From: an uncultured Collinsella sp.
Lineage (GTDB): Bacteria; Actinomycetota; Coriobacteriia; Coriobacteriales; Coriobacteriaceae
Length of the DNA stretch: 64,000 bases
Assembly (NCBI GenBank): GCA_902491895.1
Contig: CABUJH010000004.1
Span: forward strand, 1 to 64,000
Direction: 5' to 3'
Shown: piece by piece, positions 15,248 through 23,138 of the stretch
How positions within the stretch are numbered: the stretch's first letter is position 1
How the letters are laid out: each line of letters opens with the position of its first letter
Made by a program: the position numbers and the translations under genes
Notes under the pieces: generated by a model
What the model was told of the DNA's origin: nothing
Databases searched by the model: none
What the model saw: only the letters and a program-made list of their open reading frames with translations

Positions 15248-16537
15248 ATGAGCGATATTTTGGACGTCTACGGTCGCGAGGTGCTCGACAGCCGCGGCAA
15301 TCCCACCGTCGAGGTCGAGGTCGTGCTCGAGGACGGCAGCTTTGGCCGTGCAATGGTGCCTTCGGGTGCTTCGACCGGCGCCTTTGAGGCCTGCGAGCTG
15401 CGCGATGGCGACAAGGGCCGCTACCTGGGCAAGGGCGTTTCGCAGGCCGTCGAGCATGTCAACAACGAGTGCGCTAACGCCGTCGTGGGCCTCGACGCCT
15501 TCGACCAGCGCGCCGTCGATGCCGCGCTGATTGCCGCGGACGGTACCCCCAACAAGACCAAGCTCGGTGCCAACGCCATCCTGGGCGTGTCGCTGGCCGT
15601 CGCCCGCGCCGCTGCCGAGTCGGCGGGCCTGTCGCTGTACCAGTATCTGGGCGGCGTCAATGCCCACCTGCTGCCCACGCCCATGATGAACATCCTCAAC
15701 GGCGGTGTGCATGCCGACAATAACGTCGACTTCCAGGAGTTCATGATCATGCCGGTGGGCGCCCCGAGCTTTGCCGAGGGCCTGCGTTGGTGCGCCGAGG
15801 TCTACCACACCCTCAAGGGCGTGCTGCACGAGGCCGGCCTGGGCGGCGGCGTGGGCGACGAGGGCGGCTTTGCGCCCAACCTCAAGACCAATGCCGAGCC
15901 GTTCGAGTACATCACCAAGGCCGTGGAGAAGGCCGGCTTTAAGCCCGGCGTCGACTTCATGTACGCCATGGACCCGGCCTCGACCGAGTTCTACAACGCC
16001 GAGACCGGCATGTACGAGCTCAAGGGCGAGGGCGTTGAGTATACGAGCGCTCAGATGGTCGATTACTGGGAGAAGCTCGTCGACACCTATCCCATCATCT
16101 CCATCGAGGACGGCATGGCCGAGGAGGACTGGGGCGGATGGGTCGAGCTTACCCGCCGCATTGGCAACAAGGTGCAGCTGGTGGGTGACGACCTGTTCGT
16201 CACTAACACCGAGCGCCTCAAGAAGGGCATCGAGCTGGGCGCCGCCAACGCGATCCTGGTCAAGGTCAACCAAATCGGCACACTCACCGAGTCGCTCGAG
16301 GCCATCGAGACCGCCAAGGAGGCTGGTTACGCCTGCATCGTGAGCCACCGTTCCGGCGAGACCGAGGACTCCACGATCGCCGACCTGGTCGTGGGCGTCA
16401 ACGCCGGCCAGATCAAGTCGGGCGCCCCGTGCCGCAGCGACCGTATCGCCAAGTACAACCAGCTCATTCGCATCGAGGACGAGCTCGAGGGCAGTGCGCG
16501 CTACGCCGGCAAGGCAGCGTTTTACAACATTCGCTAA
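15248..16537 (+). CDS. eno: Enolase
   Basis: A 429-residue glycolytic enzyme converting 2-phosphoglycerate to phosphoenolpyruvate. All family landmarks are present: REVLDSRGNPTVEVEV, PSGASTGAFEA, GGVHADNNVDFQEFMIMP, SIEDGMAEEDW (metal ligands), QLVGDDLFVTN, LVKVNQIGTLTE with the catalytic Lys, and SHRSGETED. AGAGGGAGACA precedes the ATG. The order mazG-eno-divIC-ppx is common in actinobacteria. PEP made here also drives the PTS systems encoded in the window. Confidence 0.98.
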   Translation: MSDILDVYGREVLDSRGNPTVEVEVVLEDGSFGRAMVPSGASTGAFEACELRDGDKGRYLGKGVSQAVEHVNNECANAVVGLDAFDQRAVDAALIAADGTPNKTKLGANAILGVSLAVARAAAESAGLSLYQYLGGVNAHLLPTPMMNILNGGVHADNNVDFQEFMIMPVGAPSFAEGLRWCAEVYHTLKGVLHEAGLGGGVGDEGGFAPNLKTNAEPFEYITKAVEKAGFKPGVDFMYAMDPASTEFYNAETGMYELKGEGVEYTSAQMVDYWEKLVDTYPIISIEDGMAEEDWGGWVELTRRIGNKVQLVGDDLFVTNTERLKKGIELGAANAILVKVNQIGTLTESLEAIETAKEAGYACIVSHRSGETEDSTIADLVVGVNAGQIKSGAPCRSDRIAKYNQLIRIEDELEGSARYAGKAAFYNIR

Positions 16538-16601
16538 ACAAGTGGTGCACGCGGGGAGCGGGGTTGACTCGGCTCCGTTCCACTTCTGATGGCCGCCATT
16601 G

Positions 16602-16633
16602 GGCGCTGGGCCATATGGCTCAGCGCCTTTTTT
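16602..16633 (+). terminator. Intrinsic terminator after eno
   Basis: GGCGCTGGGCC and GGCTCAGCGCC form an 11-bp stem with one G-U pair and a 4-base loop, followed by six T (16628-16633). Confidence 0.9.
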
Positions 16634-16724
16634 ATGTCGAGCAAAGGCTGGCGAAGGCGGTGCGGGCGCTCGTGCTATAACTAAAGGACTTAGCGCAAAC
16701 AAACCTCAACCGCACAAGGCGCAC

Positions 16725-17489
16725 ATGGATCAGATTTACGACAACAGGTACTATTCCGCCGGTTCGCGTGAGCCGTCGCCTCGCCGTGCGCGCACGGTGC
16801 AGCTCGGTGGGTCCGCCTACGCCGGCGCCGACCGCTCCATACAGCGCCCGACAAGTACCTCGCGCCCCAATGCTCAAGTGAATACTTCGACAGATGGACC
16901 AGTGCGCCCGGCACGTTCGTCGCATGCTCAGCGCTCGTCGGCTCAAACGCACGATAGGTCGAGCAGGCCCTCGAACCGTCTTTCGGGCTCGGACTTTATG
17001 CACTACGCCAACGACAACGCGGTGGTCAAGGCGATCTACGACTTTACCCACGGTCCTCAGCGAGGGCTATTCATCGGCATCGTCGTTGCCCTGGTGCTCG
17101 TGAGCCTGTATTTCCCCGTGCGCGACCTGTACGTGGCAAAGCGTTCGAGCGATATCTTGGCCAAGCAGGTCGAGATTCGCCAGCAATACAATGATGAGCT
17201 GCAAAAAAGCGTCGACAAGCTGCTCTCGGAGGAGGGTATCAAGGACGCGGCATCCGAGGACCTGGGCCTGGTGATGCCCGGCGAGAAGAGGATTGAAGTG
17301 CAGGGCCTGGACGGCGATTCGGACTCGTCGTCGGCTGAAAAGAAGTCGTCGAACGCCAAGAAGGCCAGCGAGGTGGCCAAGGAGATCGAAGAAGTCGGCA
17401 AGGACGCGCCATGGTACATCCAAGCGCTCGACATGCTGTTTGGGTTTAACGGCGTCGAGGGTCAGACGGTCGTGTCCAACGGCAAATAG
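16725..17489 (+). CDS. divIC: DivIC/FtsB-like septum formation initiator
   Basis: A 254-residue bitopic membrane protein. About 110 polar, Ser/Arg-rich cytoplasmic residues precede one transmembrane helix (GLFIGIVVALVLVSLYFPV, about 114-132), then a coiled coil (ILAKQVEIRQQYNDELQKSVDKL) and the conserved ending DAASEDLGLVMPGE, which matches the FtsB/DivIC ARE..GMV-type motif. It then has a Ser/Lys-rich acidic tail. Such proteins link early and late divisome parts. The start at ATG 16725 is weakly supported (AAGGCG upstream); the preceding frame crosses the eno terminator. Neighbours eno and ppx agree with the actinobacterial arrangement. Confidence 0.83.
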   Translation: MDQIYDNRYYSAGSREPSPRRARTVQLGGSAYAGADRSIQRPTSTSRPNAQVNTSTDGPVRPARSSHAQRSSAQTHDRSSRPSNRLSGSDFMHYANDNAVVKAIYDFTHGPQRGLFIGIVVALVLVSLYFPVRDLYVAKRSSDILAKQVEIRQQYNDELQKSVDKLLSEEGIKDAASEDLGLVMPGEKRIEVQGLDGDSDSSSAEKKSSNAKKASEVAKEIEEVGKDAPWYIQALDMLFGFNGVEGQTVVSNGK

Positions 17490-17509
17490 CGCCCGGAGGG
17501 GAGCTCGCA

Positions 17510-18511
17510 ATGACAAATTGCAAATGCTATAAGGTGGCCGCGATCGACCTGGGAACGGTGTCGTCGCGACTGGTGTTGGCGCAGGTCGAGGCCGGGGCGA
17601 TCGTGGAATCGTCCAAGCATACCGAGATCACCGACTTGGGCGAGGGCGTGGACGCGACGGGGCGCTTTTGCGAGGCGGCCGTTGAGCGCGTGCTCGTTGC
17701 GTGCCGCATGTTTGTGGACGAAGCCCGTACCTTTGGGGCCGCGTGCGTCTGCACCACCTGCACGAGTGCCGCGCGCGATGCGTCCAATGCCGCGCTGCTG
17801 CTGGACGGTCTGCGCGATCTGGGGCTCGAACCGCAGGTGATTCCGGGCGAGGTTGAGGCGCGCCTGACGTTTTTTGGCGTGGCACACGACTTTGCTGGCG
17901 AGCGCATCATCGTCGCCGATTCGGGCGGTGGCTCCACGGAGCTCGCGACGGGCGTCTATGCGCCTGAGCGCGGGGTCTTTGCGCTGGAGGGAACGCGCTC
18001 ACTGGACATCGGTTGCCGTCGCGTGACGGAGCGGTTTTTCTCTGCGCTGCCGCCGTCGACGAATGAGCTTGCGGTTGCCGCCGCGTGGGCGAGCGAGCAG
18101 TTCTCCGCCTATTTTGAGGGCCTGCCTGTCGACTTTGAGCGCGCCGAGCGCCTCGTCGCGGTGGGCGGTACCGTCACCACGCTCGTGGCGCTGATCCACG
18201 AACTGGAGCCGTACGACTCGAGCTTTGTGCACCTGCGCGAGCTTTCGATGGAGCAGATCTCGGCCGCCATCGATCGTATATCTACGCTGGATGTGGAGGG
18301 TATCGCCGCGCTACCGGGTGTACAGCCCAAACGCGCGGGCGTGATTCTGGCTGGCGCCGTGGTGATCCGCGAGCTCATGCGTGCCGGCGGTTACGACATG
18401 CTCACCGTAAGCGAGAACAGCCTCCTCGCCGGTATGGCCGCCACCATCAACGAGACCCTCGACGGCGCGACTCCCACCATCGCATGGACTCCCAGCCTCA
18501 GCGCCCTCTAA
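17510..18511 (+). CDS. ppx: Ppx/GppA family exopolyphosphatase
   Basis: A 333-residue ASKHA-fold phosphatase releasing phosphate from polyphosphate or pppGpp. Visible motifs: AAIDLGTVSSRLVLAQ (phosphate 1), TSAARDASNAA, IPGEVEARLTFFGV, VADSGGGSTELATG (phosphate 2), and VAVGGTVTTLVAL. Short form without the C-terminal HD domain, as in actinobacterial Ppx2. GGAGGGGAG precedes the ATG. The stop is followed within three bases by palindrome A copy 2. Confidence 0.92.
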   Translation: MTNCKCYKVAAIDLGTVSSRLVLAQVEAGAIVESSKHTEITDLGEGVDATGRFCEAAVERVLVACRMFVDEARTFGAACVCTTCTSAARDASNAALLLDGLRDLGLEPQVIPGEVEARLTFFGVAHDFAGERIIVADSGGGSTELATGVYAPERGVFALEGTRSLDIGCRRVTERFFSALPPSTNELAVAAAWASEQFSAYFEGLPVDFERAERLVAVGGTVTTLVALIHELEPYDSSFVHLRELSMEQISAAIDRISTLDVEGIAALPGVQPKRAGVILAGAVVIRELMRAGGYDMLTVSENSLLAGMAATINETLDGATPTIAWTPSLSAL

Positions 18512-18513
18512 AT

Positions 18514-18581
18514 AAGTTGCGGTGAAATACGGACTAAAATCGCCCTTTCGGGCGCCAAACAGTCCCTATTCCACCGCAACT
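18514..18581. repeat. Palindrome A, copy 2 (after ppx)
   Basis: Arms at 18514-18535 and 18561-18581 match copies 1 and 3 (GTTGCGGTGAAATA half). The loop here contains its own hairpin, CGCCC-tttc-GGGCG. It separates the convergent ppx and AAA/DUF4143 genes. Confidence 0.88.
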
Positions 18582-18596
18582 CAACAGCCGGCACCT

Positions 18597-18622
18597 GGGG
18601 ACAGTCCTTGCGGGGCGTCCCC
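18597..18622. repeat. Short GGGGAC/GTCCCC hairpin
   Basis: GGGGAC (18597-18602) and GTCCCC (18617-18622) bracket a 14-base loop beginning AGTCC, adjacent to palindrome A copy 2. It repeats the GGGACAGTC word of motif C copy 1. Confidence 0.55.
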
Positions 18623-18629
18623 ACAGCGC

Positions 18630-19931
18630 CTATGCCAGCTTGTCGATTTGCCCAATCTCCCAAAGCGGAATATTGACGAGCATGCCCTCGTCTCTATATG
18701 CCGCCAGGGAGCTCCTCACGCAACGCTCGAGCTTGAATTTTTCGCAGGCTATTTTCAGACTCTTCGCTTTAAGGTTCTCTGCCGCCTTGACCTCAAGCGG
18801 AAGCACGGTTCCCGCATGGTCGATGGCAAAGTCGGTTTCGGCATTGCCAGAGGTAGAGGACCAATACGCGGGAGTTTTGTCCTGGAGCAAAAGCTCCTGC
18901 GCGACGTATTGTTCGGTCAGCGAACCTTTGAACTCGGTAAAAACAGCGGATCCGTTAAGAACGATGGCCGGAGAGAGACCGGAGAGCGCTCCGAGGATGC
19001 CGGTGTCGATGCAGAACAGTTTGAAGCCCGAGAGGTCTTCGTAGCTCGAGAGCGGCGCCTTTAGAGCGGAAACACGTGGCACCTTATGAACGATTCCGTA
19101 GTCCGTGAGCCACTGGAGGCTTTCCTCGAAATCGCGTGCGCGCGCTCCGGGGCGAAGGGCGCCATAGACAAACTTCTTGTTCTCTTTGGCAAGCTGGCCG
19201 GGAAGGGATTTCCAAACCAACCTCATGCGCTCGATGATGCGGGCGGGTGCATGTTTGCCAAAATCGGATTCGTAAGCCTCGATGATTTGCTGCTGAAGCC
19301 TTCGGGCTTCGATGAAGTCGCGTGTCTCGGCGAAAGCGGAGACAACTTCGGGCATACCGCCGACAACAAGGTATTCCTTGAGCAAGTGTTCGAGCTTTTC
19401 GGTAACGTTTGCTAGAAGGTTCATGTCTGCGGCAAGGATGGCGTCGGCGAGCGGGTCGCCGTCGACGGCACGAACGAACTCGGCGAACCCCATGGGACGC
19501 ATGGTGAGCTGGTCGATTTTGCCGACGGGAAATGACTCATTTTCGCGTCGGAGCGCGAGGCCCATATAGGAACCGGCTGCTACGATGTGGTATTCGGGTG
19601 CAAGCTCGTTGAAGTACTTGAGCGAGGTGATCCCGCGCGGGGCCTCTTGGATCTCGTCGAAGATGATGAGCGTGTCTGCTGGCGTTACAGTTTGGCCACG
19701 TAGGAGTTCTATCTGGGAGATGATGCGCTTGGGGTCGAGGTCCCCATCGAACAGCGAGCGTGTGCTCGGCTCGAGCATAAAGTCAAAACGAATGACGTTT
19801 CGATACTGCTGGCTTGCGAATTCGTTAAGAAGCCAAGTCTTTCCTGTCTGGCGGGCTCCCTTAAGCAAGAGAGGTTTGCGATTCGTCCTTGATTTCCAAG
19901 CGATAAGTTCGCTCATAAGCTGTCGCTGCAT
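18630..19931 (-). CDS. AAA ATPase with DUF4143 domain
   Basis: A 433-residue protein of the archaeal/bacterial AAA_14-DUF4143 type. Walker A is GARQTGKT at about residues 25-32 and Walker B is TLIIFDEIQEAPRG; the C-terminal DUF4143 half has SGFKLFCIDTGIL, FKGSLTEQYVAQEL and YWSSTSGNAETDFAIDHAGTVLPLEVKAAENLKAKSL, a restriction-endonuclease-like pattern (E..D..E-K). These proteins are abundant in gut anaerobes and of unknown function; defence or toxin-like roles have been suggested but not shown here. GGGAGG precedes ATG 19931. Three 33-bp tandem repeats lie upstream on the same strand. Its AT-richer codon use than its neighbours suggests transfer. Confidence 0.88.
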   Translation of the reverse strand: MQRQLMSELIAWKSRTNRKPLLLKGARQTGKTWLLNEFASQQYRNVIRFDFMLEPSTRSLFDGDLDPKRIISQIELLRGQTVTPADTLIIFDEIQEAPRGITSLKYFNELAPEYHIVAAGSYMGLALRRENESFPVGKIDQLTMRPMGFAEFVRAVDGDPLADAILAADMNLLANVTEKLEHLLKEYLVVGGMPEVVSAFAETRDFIEARRLQQQIIEAYESDFGKHAPARIIERMRLVWKSLPGQLAKENKKFVYGALRPGARARDFEESLQWLTDYGIVHKVPRVSALKAPLSSYEDLSGFKLFCIDTGILGALSGLSPAIVLNGSAVFTEFKGSLTEQYVAQELLLQDKTPAYWSSTSGNAETDFAIDHAGTVLPLEVKAAENLKAKSLKIACEKFKLERCVRSSLAAYRDEGMLVNIPLWEIGQIDKLA

Positions 19932-19974
19932 ATTGCCTCCCAACCCTCTCGGTTAGTATAAGGCCATTTGGGTG

Positions 19975-20058
19975 TTTCCATCGGAAAATGTGCGAGACAA
20001 CCACGTTTTTCCATCGGAAAATGTGCGAGACAACCACGTTTTTCCATCGGAAAATGTG
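19975..20058 (-). repeat. 33-bp tandem repeat, 2.5 copies
   Basis: Units start at 19975, 20008 and 20041 (the last stops after 18 bases). Each begins TTTCCATCGGAAAATGTG, which holds a TTTCC-atc-GGAAA palindrome, then GCGAGACAACCACG. The unit is a multiple of three and free of stops on the minus strand, so short frames run through it with an 11-residue repeat (HFPMEKRGCLA). It is 44 bases upstream of the DUF4143 gene start and may be an operator array or a translated leader. Confidence 0.9.
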
Positions 20059-20139
20059 GTAGGAAACTCATTGGGTGGGCGGAAAAAGTAGTCAAAAAAG
20101 CCCCGTCCCAAATGAGCTGCTCTGCAGTTGACGGCGTCC

Positions 20140-20178
20140 AAAAGAAACGAGCCCGCATCCCTGGGGAACACGGGCTCG
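20140..20178 (-). terminator. Terminator after tRNA-Leu (minus strand)
   Basis: CGAGCCCG (20148-20155) and CGGGCTCG (20171-20178) form an 8-bp stem; read on the minus strand it is followed by TTTCTTTT (20140-20147), 13 bases beyond the tRNA 3' end. Confidence 0.8.
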
Positions 20179-20190
20179 CAAGCAATCATA

Positions 20191-20275
20191 TGGTAGGGGC
20201 GGTGGGACTCGAACCCACAATCCTTGCGGCGAGAGATTTTAAGTCTCCTGCGTATGCCAATTCCGCCACGCCCCC
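20191..20275 (-). tRNA. tRNA-Leu (anticodon UAA)
   Basis: An 85-base class II tRNA with an encoded CCA end (20191-20193 on the plus strand reads TGG). The acceptor strand starts GGGGGCG, the D-arm is TGGCGGAATTGGCA, the anticodon loop is CTTAAAA (20237-20243) with anticodon TAA, a variable arm follows, and the T-arm contains GGTTCGAGTCC. The long variable arm and A73 are as expected for Leu. It decodes the rare UUA codon, which matters in a GC-rich genome. Confidence 0.96.
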
Positions 20276-20306
20276 GTGAGACTAGAAGTCTAGCACAAGC
20301 CGTCCG

Positions 20307-20930
20307 TTACGCGTTGACGGCCATCGAGTGTTGCCCCGACTTCTCCAGGAACTCCTGGAACTTGGCTTCGTCGCCCTTGTTTTGATACTGCAGGGCCAGC
20401 AGGTACTCCAGTCGGCAGCGCTTGACCGGGTCGTCGCCGACATCCTCGAGCATGCGCTCCAACTCGGGAATGTCGTTGTGGCGCTTGAGGATCATCGTGT
20501 CGTACATCAGTTGGCATTCGTGCGCGACTGCCTCGGCTTGACCGCCCTCAAAACCCTTGATCTCGTGCAACAGTTCCTTGGACTTTTTGCGGTCCTCCTG
20601 GCCAACGTAGTAGTTAAAGGCCTTAATCACCAAGTCGACGCGCTGCATCTTGGGGAGATTGAGTCCCAGCAGCAGGTCGAACATCTCGCTGGCGCGCTCG
20701 TGGTCCTCGCGCAGCAGATAGGAGTTCAGACGCAGGTAGTCGCGGTTGTAGCGCGGGTACAGCATGCTGGTGAGTTTGCCGTCGAGCAAACGATCGAACT
20801 CGTCCCACTGCTTGGCGGCCATCAACTGCTGCAGACGCTTGAACGTGGTGCGTTTTTTGACGCTAAAGAACACCGACACGGCGATGCAGATGATAACGAC
20901 GGCGGTCCAGAGGGTGCGGGAATCGGGCAT
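20307..20930 (-). CDS. Membrane-anchored helical-repeat protein, unknown function
   Basis: A 207-residue protein with one N-terminal transmembrane helix (LWTAVVIICIAVSVFFSV, about residues 7-24) followed by a soluble, almost entirely helical region with TPR/SEL-like pairing (WDEFDRLLDGK, HERASEMFDLLLGLN, KSKELLHEIKGFEGG, ALQYQNKGDEAKFQEFLE). I do not recognise the family. Translation starts at ATG 20930, which has AAGGACC upstream; the longer frame would run across the divergent promoter region. It lies 31 bases downstream of the tRNA gene in the same direction but is transcribed before it. Confidence 0.7.
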   Translation of the reverse strand: MPDSRTLWTAVVIICIAVSVFFSVKKRTTFKRLQQLMAAKQWDEFDRLLDGKLTSMLYPRYNRDYLRLNSYLLREDHERASEMFDLLLGLNLPKMQRVDLVIKAFNYYVGQEDRKKSKELLHEIKGFEGGQAEAVAHECQLMYDTMILKRHNDIPELERMLEDVGDDPVKRCRLEYLLALQYQNKGDEAKFQEFLEKSGQHSMAVNA

Positions 20931-20991
20931 TTCAGGGTCCTTAGTCGCTCGTAAAGCGAGCGGTATGACAACACGTACTAGATGTATTATA

Positions 20992-21059
20992 CGCAGCGAG
21001 CAAGCAAACTGGCATAAAAGCTCATCGAGGCCGAGTGCCATCGCTCGCTGCGGTACACT
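20992..21059. promoter_or_regulatory. Divergent control region with 10-bp inverted repeat
   Basis: CGCAGCGAGC (20992-21001) and GCTCGCTGCG (21043-21052) are perfect reverse complements 41 bases apart in the gap between two divergent genes. The right arm is immediately followed by a -10-like TACACT (21054-21059) for the PTS IIB gene. Confidence 0.4.
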
Positions 21060-21093
21060 TACCTAAAGTAAACCATGAAGGGAGACATTACCT

Positions 21094-21381
21094 ATGAAGA
21101 AGATCGTTTTGGCTTGCGGTGCTGGCGCTGCTACTTCCACGCTCGTTGCCCAGAAGGTCGCCACCCTGCTCGACGCCAACGGTTACGCCGACAAGTATGA
21201 GATCGTGCAGTGCGCCATCTCCGAGGCCAAGGATTACTGCGACGAGGGCGCTGATCTGCTGATCGCCACCACCGTTGCCCCCGAGGGCCTCACCTGCCCG
21301 TACGTGAGCGGCGTGCCCTTCATGACCGGCATGAACCGCGTCGCTGCCGAGAAGGCCGTCCTCGACGTCATGGCTCAGTAG
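21094..21381 (+). CDS. PTS IIB component, galactitol (GatB) type
   Basis: A 95-residue phosphocarrier domain. The N-terminus MKKIVLACGAGAATSTLVAQK fits the GatB/lactose-type IIB P-loop, with Cys8 as the phosphorylated residue. No IIA or IIC partner is adjacent, so it is an orphan; it may serve a permease elsewhere or act as a regulator. GAAGGGAG precedes the ATG. It is 11 bases from the next gene (VOC protein), so the two are co-transcribed up to a shared terminator. Confidence 0.85.
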   Translation: MKKIVLACGAGAATSTLVAQKVATLLDANGYADKYEIVQCAISEAKDYCDEGADLLIATTVAPEGLTCPYVSGVPFMTGMNRVAAEKAVLDVMAQ

Positions 21382-21392
21382 GCGCTGCCTGC

Positions 21393-21767
21393 ATGAATGA
21401 GCAGAACGCCAATCCGGTCGAGCTCTTTGGCATGCGCGTTGCCCATGTGGGCATTAACGCTGCCGACCCGGCAGACGCCTTGGAGATCGCGGAGCTGTTC
21501 TCGACGATGATGGGTCTGCCCGTCATCGAGACCCCCGTTTCGTACTTTAACGATTCGCTGGTCGAGGTCATGAAGCAGAACGGTCGAGGCGCCAAGGGCC
21601 ACATTGGCTTTGCCGTCAACGACATCGATGCGGCCGAGAAGTGGTTTGCCGAGCGCGGGCTCGAGGTTAACGAGGAGTCGCGCGTGCTGCTGCCCGACGG
21701 CGGCACCAAGCTCGTGTACTTTAAGCGCGAGTTCGCCGGCTTCGCCGTGCACCTGTGCCGCGAGTAA
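21393..21767 (+). CDS. VOC-superfamily (glyoxalase-like) protein
   Basis: A 124-residue protein with the paired beta-alpha-beta-beta-beta modules of the vicinal oxygen chelate fold: MRVAHVGINAADP...FSTMMGLPVIETPVSYFND and KGHIGFAVNDIDAAEKWFAERGLEVNEES...LVYFKREFAGFAVHLCRE. The likely metal-binding His residues are in AHVGIN and GHIGFAV. Related domains occur next to or fused with 2-keto-3-deoxy-6-phosphogluconate aldolases, which would suit a galactitol-type PTS neighbour, but the reaction is unknown. Confidence 0.8.
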   Translation: MNEQNANPVELFGMRVAHVGINAADPADALEIAELFSTMMGLPVIETPVSYFNDSLVEVMKQNGRGAKGHIGFAVNDIDAAEKWFAERGLEVNEESRVLLPDGGTKLVYFKREFAGFAVHLCRE

Positions 21768-21791
21768 CGCACAAGCTGTCATAGCTAGCAA

Positions 21792-21826
21792 AAAGGGATA
21801 GGGCTGCGTGGCCCTATCCCTTTATT
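21792..21826 (+). terminator. Terminator after the IIB-VOC pair
   Basis: AAAGGGATAGGGC (21792-21804) and GCCCTATCCCTTT (21811-21823) form a 13-bp stem with a 6-base loop, followed by ATTTAT. It lies between convergent genes and could work in both directions, since the other strand ends in a TTTTTG run. Confidence 0.85.
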
Positions 21827-21842
21827 TATGCCGAGGGGCTTC

Positions 21843-23138
21843 CTACCGTGGCAGGCGAATCGTAAAGCGGCTGCCGACGCCCTCGACTGAGGTCACGCCG
21901 ATGACACCGCCATGGCTATCGACGATCCACTTGGCAATGGCGAGCCCCAGACCCGAGCCCTGCGCGCCGGCATCGCGCGCGTTGTCGGCACGGTAGAACC
22001 GCTCGAACGCGTGAGCTGCGGATTCCTGGTTCATGCCGATGCCCTCGTCCTCAACACTTATGTCGATCGTGCCCATGCTCGCATCGGGCGTTATGCCAAA
22101 TGTGACAGTCGTTCCCGCACCCGAGTACTTGGCGGCGTTTTGCACGATCACACGCAGAGCCTGCTTCACGAGCGCCACGTCGACAGGCGCGTCGCAGCAC
22201 GGGTCGTTGGCAAATGCAGCGTCAAAAGCCAGCCGATACGTGTGCTCGGTATCGATCATCTGTGATTCCTCGCATACCTCGCCGACCAATGCGGCCAGGT
22301 TGGTATTCGCGCGCCGCAGGACCGTGCGCCCGGCATCGCCGCGCGCCAAAAACAGCAGCTGCTCCACGAGCTCTTGCATGTGCTCACTTTCGGCCTTAAG
22401 GGACGCGATGGATTCTGCAAGCACGGCCGGGTCGTCTTTGCCCCAGCGGTCGAGCATGTTTACGTAGCCCTGAATCACCGCGATGGGCGTGCGCAGTTCG
22501 TGGCTCGCATCGTTGACAAAGCGCATCTGTTGCAGTTTGGCCTCTTGCATCTGGCGCAGTAGGCGGTTGAGTGCAACCTCGATGCTTGCCAGGTCGGCGT
22601 CGCCGGTAGTGACGCTCGGCGAGTCGACGCTTGCGCGCTCGATGGCTTGCTCCAGTGTTTCCATCTTGCCGCCGGCGAGTTGCATGCGGCCGAGTTCGTC
22701 CACGCGCAGGGCCAGATCGTTGAGCGGCGCCATGGTGCGGCGCACGCGGCGGGCGCCGCCGAGCATGTTGAGCACGCTGATGACCTGCCAACCCACAACG
22801 ACAAGGTAGAGAGGCCATAGCGTGACGAGGTCCTGCGCGAGGGGGAAAGTCTTGGTGGTACGCGCAAGCTCGACGGTATAGGTGAGCGTTGTCAGGTCCC
22901 AGCCGCGCGCGGGCGTCAGCGTCATGCCGCGAACGGTGGCGCTGGGGATCCATCCTGCGGTAAACGCGCCGTTGGGCAGCGTCTGGTTGTATCCATAGAC
23001 AAGGATCGCCGCCACAATCACTACTAGCAGCAGGTCGAGCCAAACGTAGCTCATCAGGCGGCGCCACATATAGCTCCAGTTGATGGCGCGGGCGATGGAG
23101 GTGACGCGTTTGGCCTCGGCGTTACGCGCGGCAGACAT
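21843..23138 (-). CDS. Sensor histidine kinase
   Basis: A 431-residue membrane kinase. Two transmembrane helices (about 33-52, LDLLLVVIVAAILVYGY, and 98-116, LYLVVVGWQVISVLNML) flank an extracytoplasmic loop of about 45 residues, then a HAMP-like linker, the H box DASHELRTPIAVIQGY with His213, N box IVQNAAKYSG, and G boxes VEDEGIGMN and GSGLGLAIAKWIVDSHGG. The start at 23138 overlaps the response-regulator stop by 17 bases, typical for coupled pairs; a longer frame runs into the regulator gene in another frame. The stimulus is unknown. Confidence 0.92.
   Translation of the reverse strand: MSAARNAEAKRVTSIARAINWSYMWRRLMSYVWLDLLLVVIVAAILVYGYNQTLPNGAFTAGWIPSATVRGMTLTPARGWDLTTLTYTVELARTTKTFPLAQDLVTLWPLYLVVVGWQVISVLNMLGGARRVRRTMAPLNDLALRVDELGRMQLAGGKMETLEQAIERASVDSPSVTTGDADLASIEVALNRLLRQMQEAKLQQMRFVNDASHELRTPIAVIQGYVNMLDRWGKDDPAVLAESIASLKAESEHMQELVEQLLFLARGDAGRTVLRRANTNLAALVGEVCEESQMIDTEHTYRLAFDAAFANDPCCDAPVDVALVKQALRVIVQNAAKYSGAGTTVTFGITPDASMGTIDISVEDEGIGMNQESAAHAFERFYRADNARDAGAQGSGLGLAIAKWIVDSHGGVIGVTSVEGVGSRFTIRLPR

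Noticed and set aside
19975..20058. CRISPR array
   Set aside because: Units are contiguous 33-bp tandem copies with no spacers, and no cas genes are near.
19913..20189. Small protein genes with 11-residue repeats upstream of the DUF4143 gene
   Set aside because: The frames exist only because a 33-bp repeat contains no stop; there is no ribosome site and they run into the tRNA terminator.
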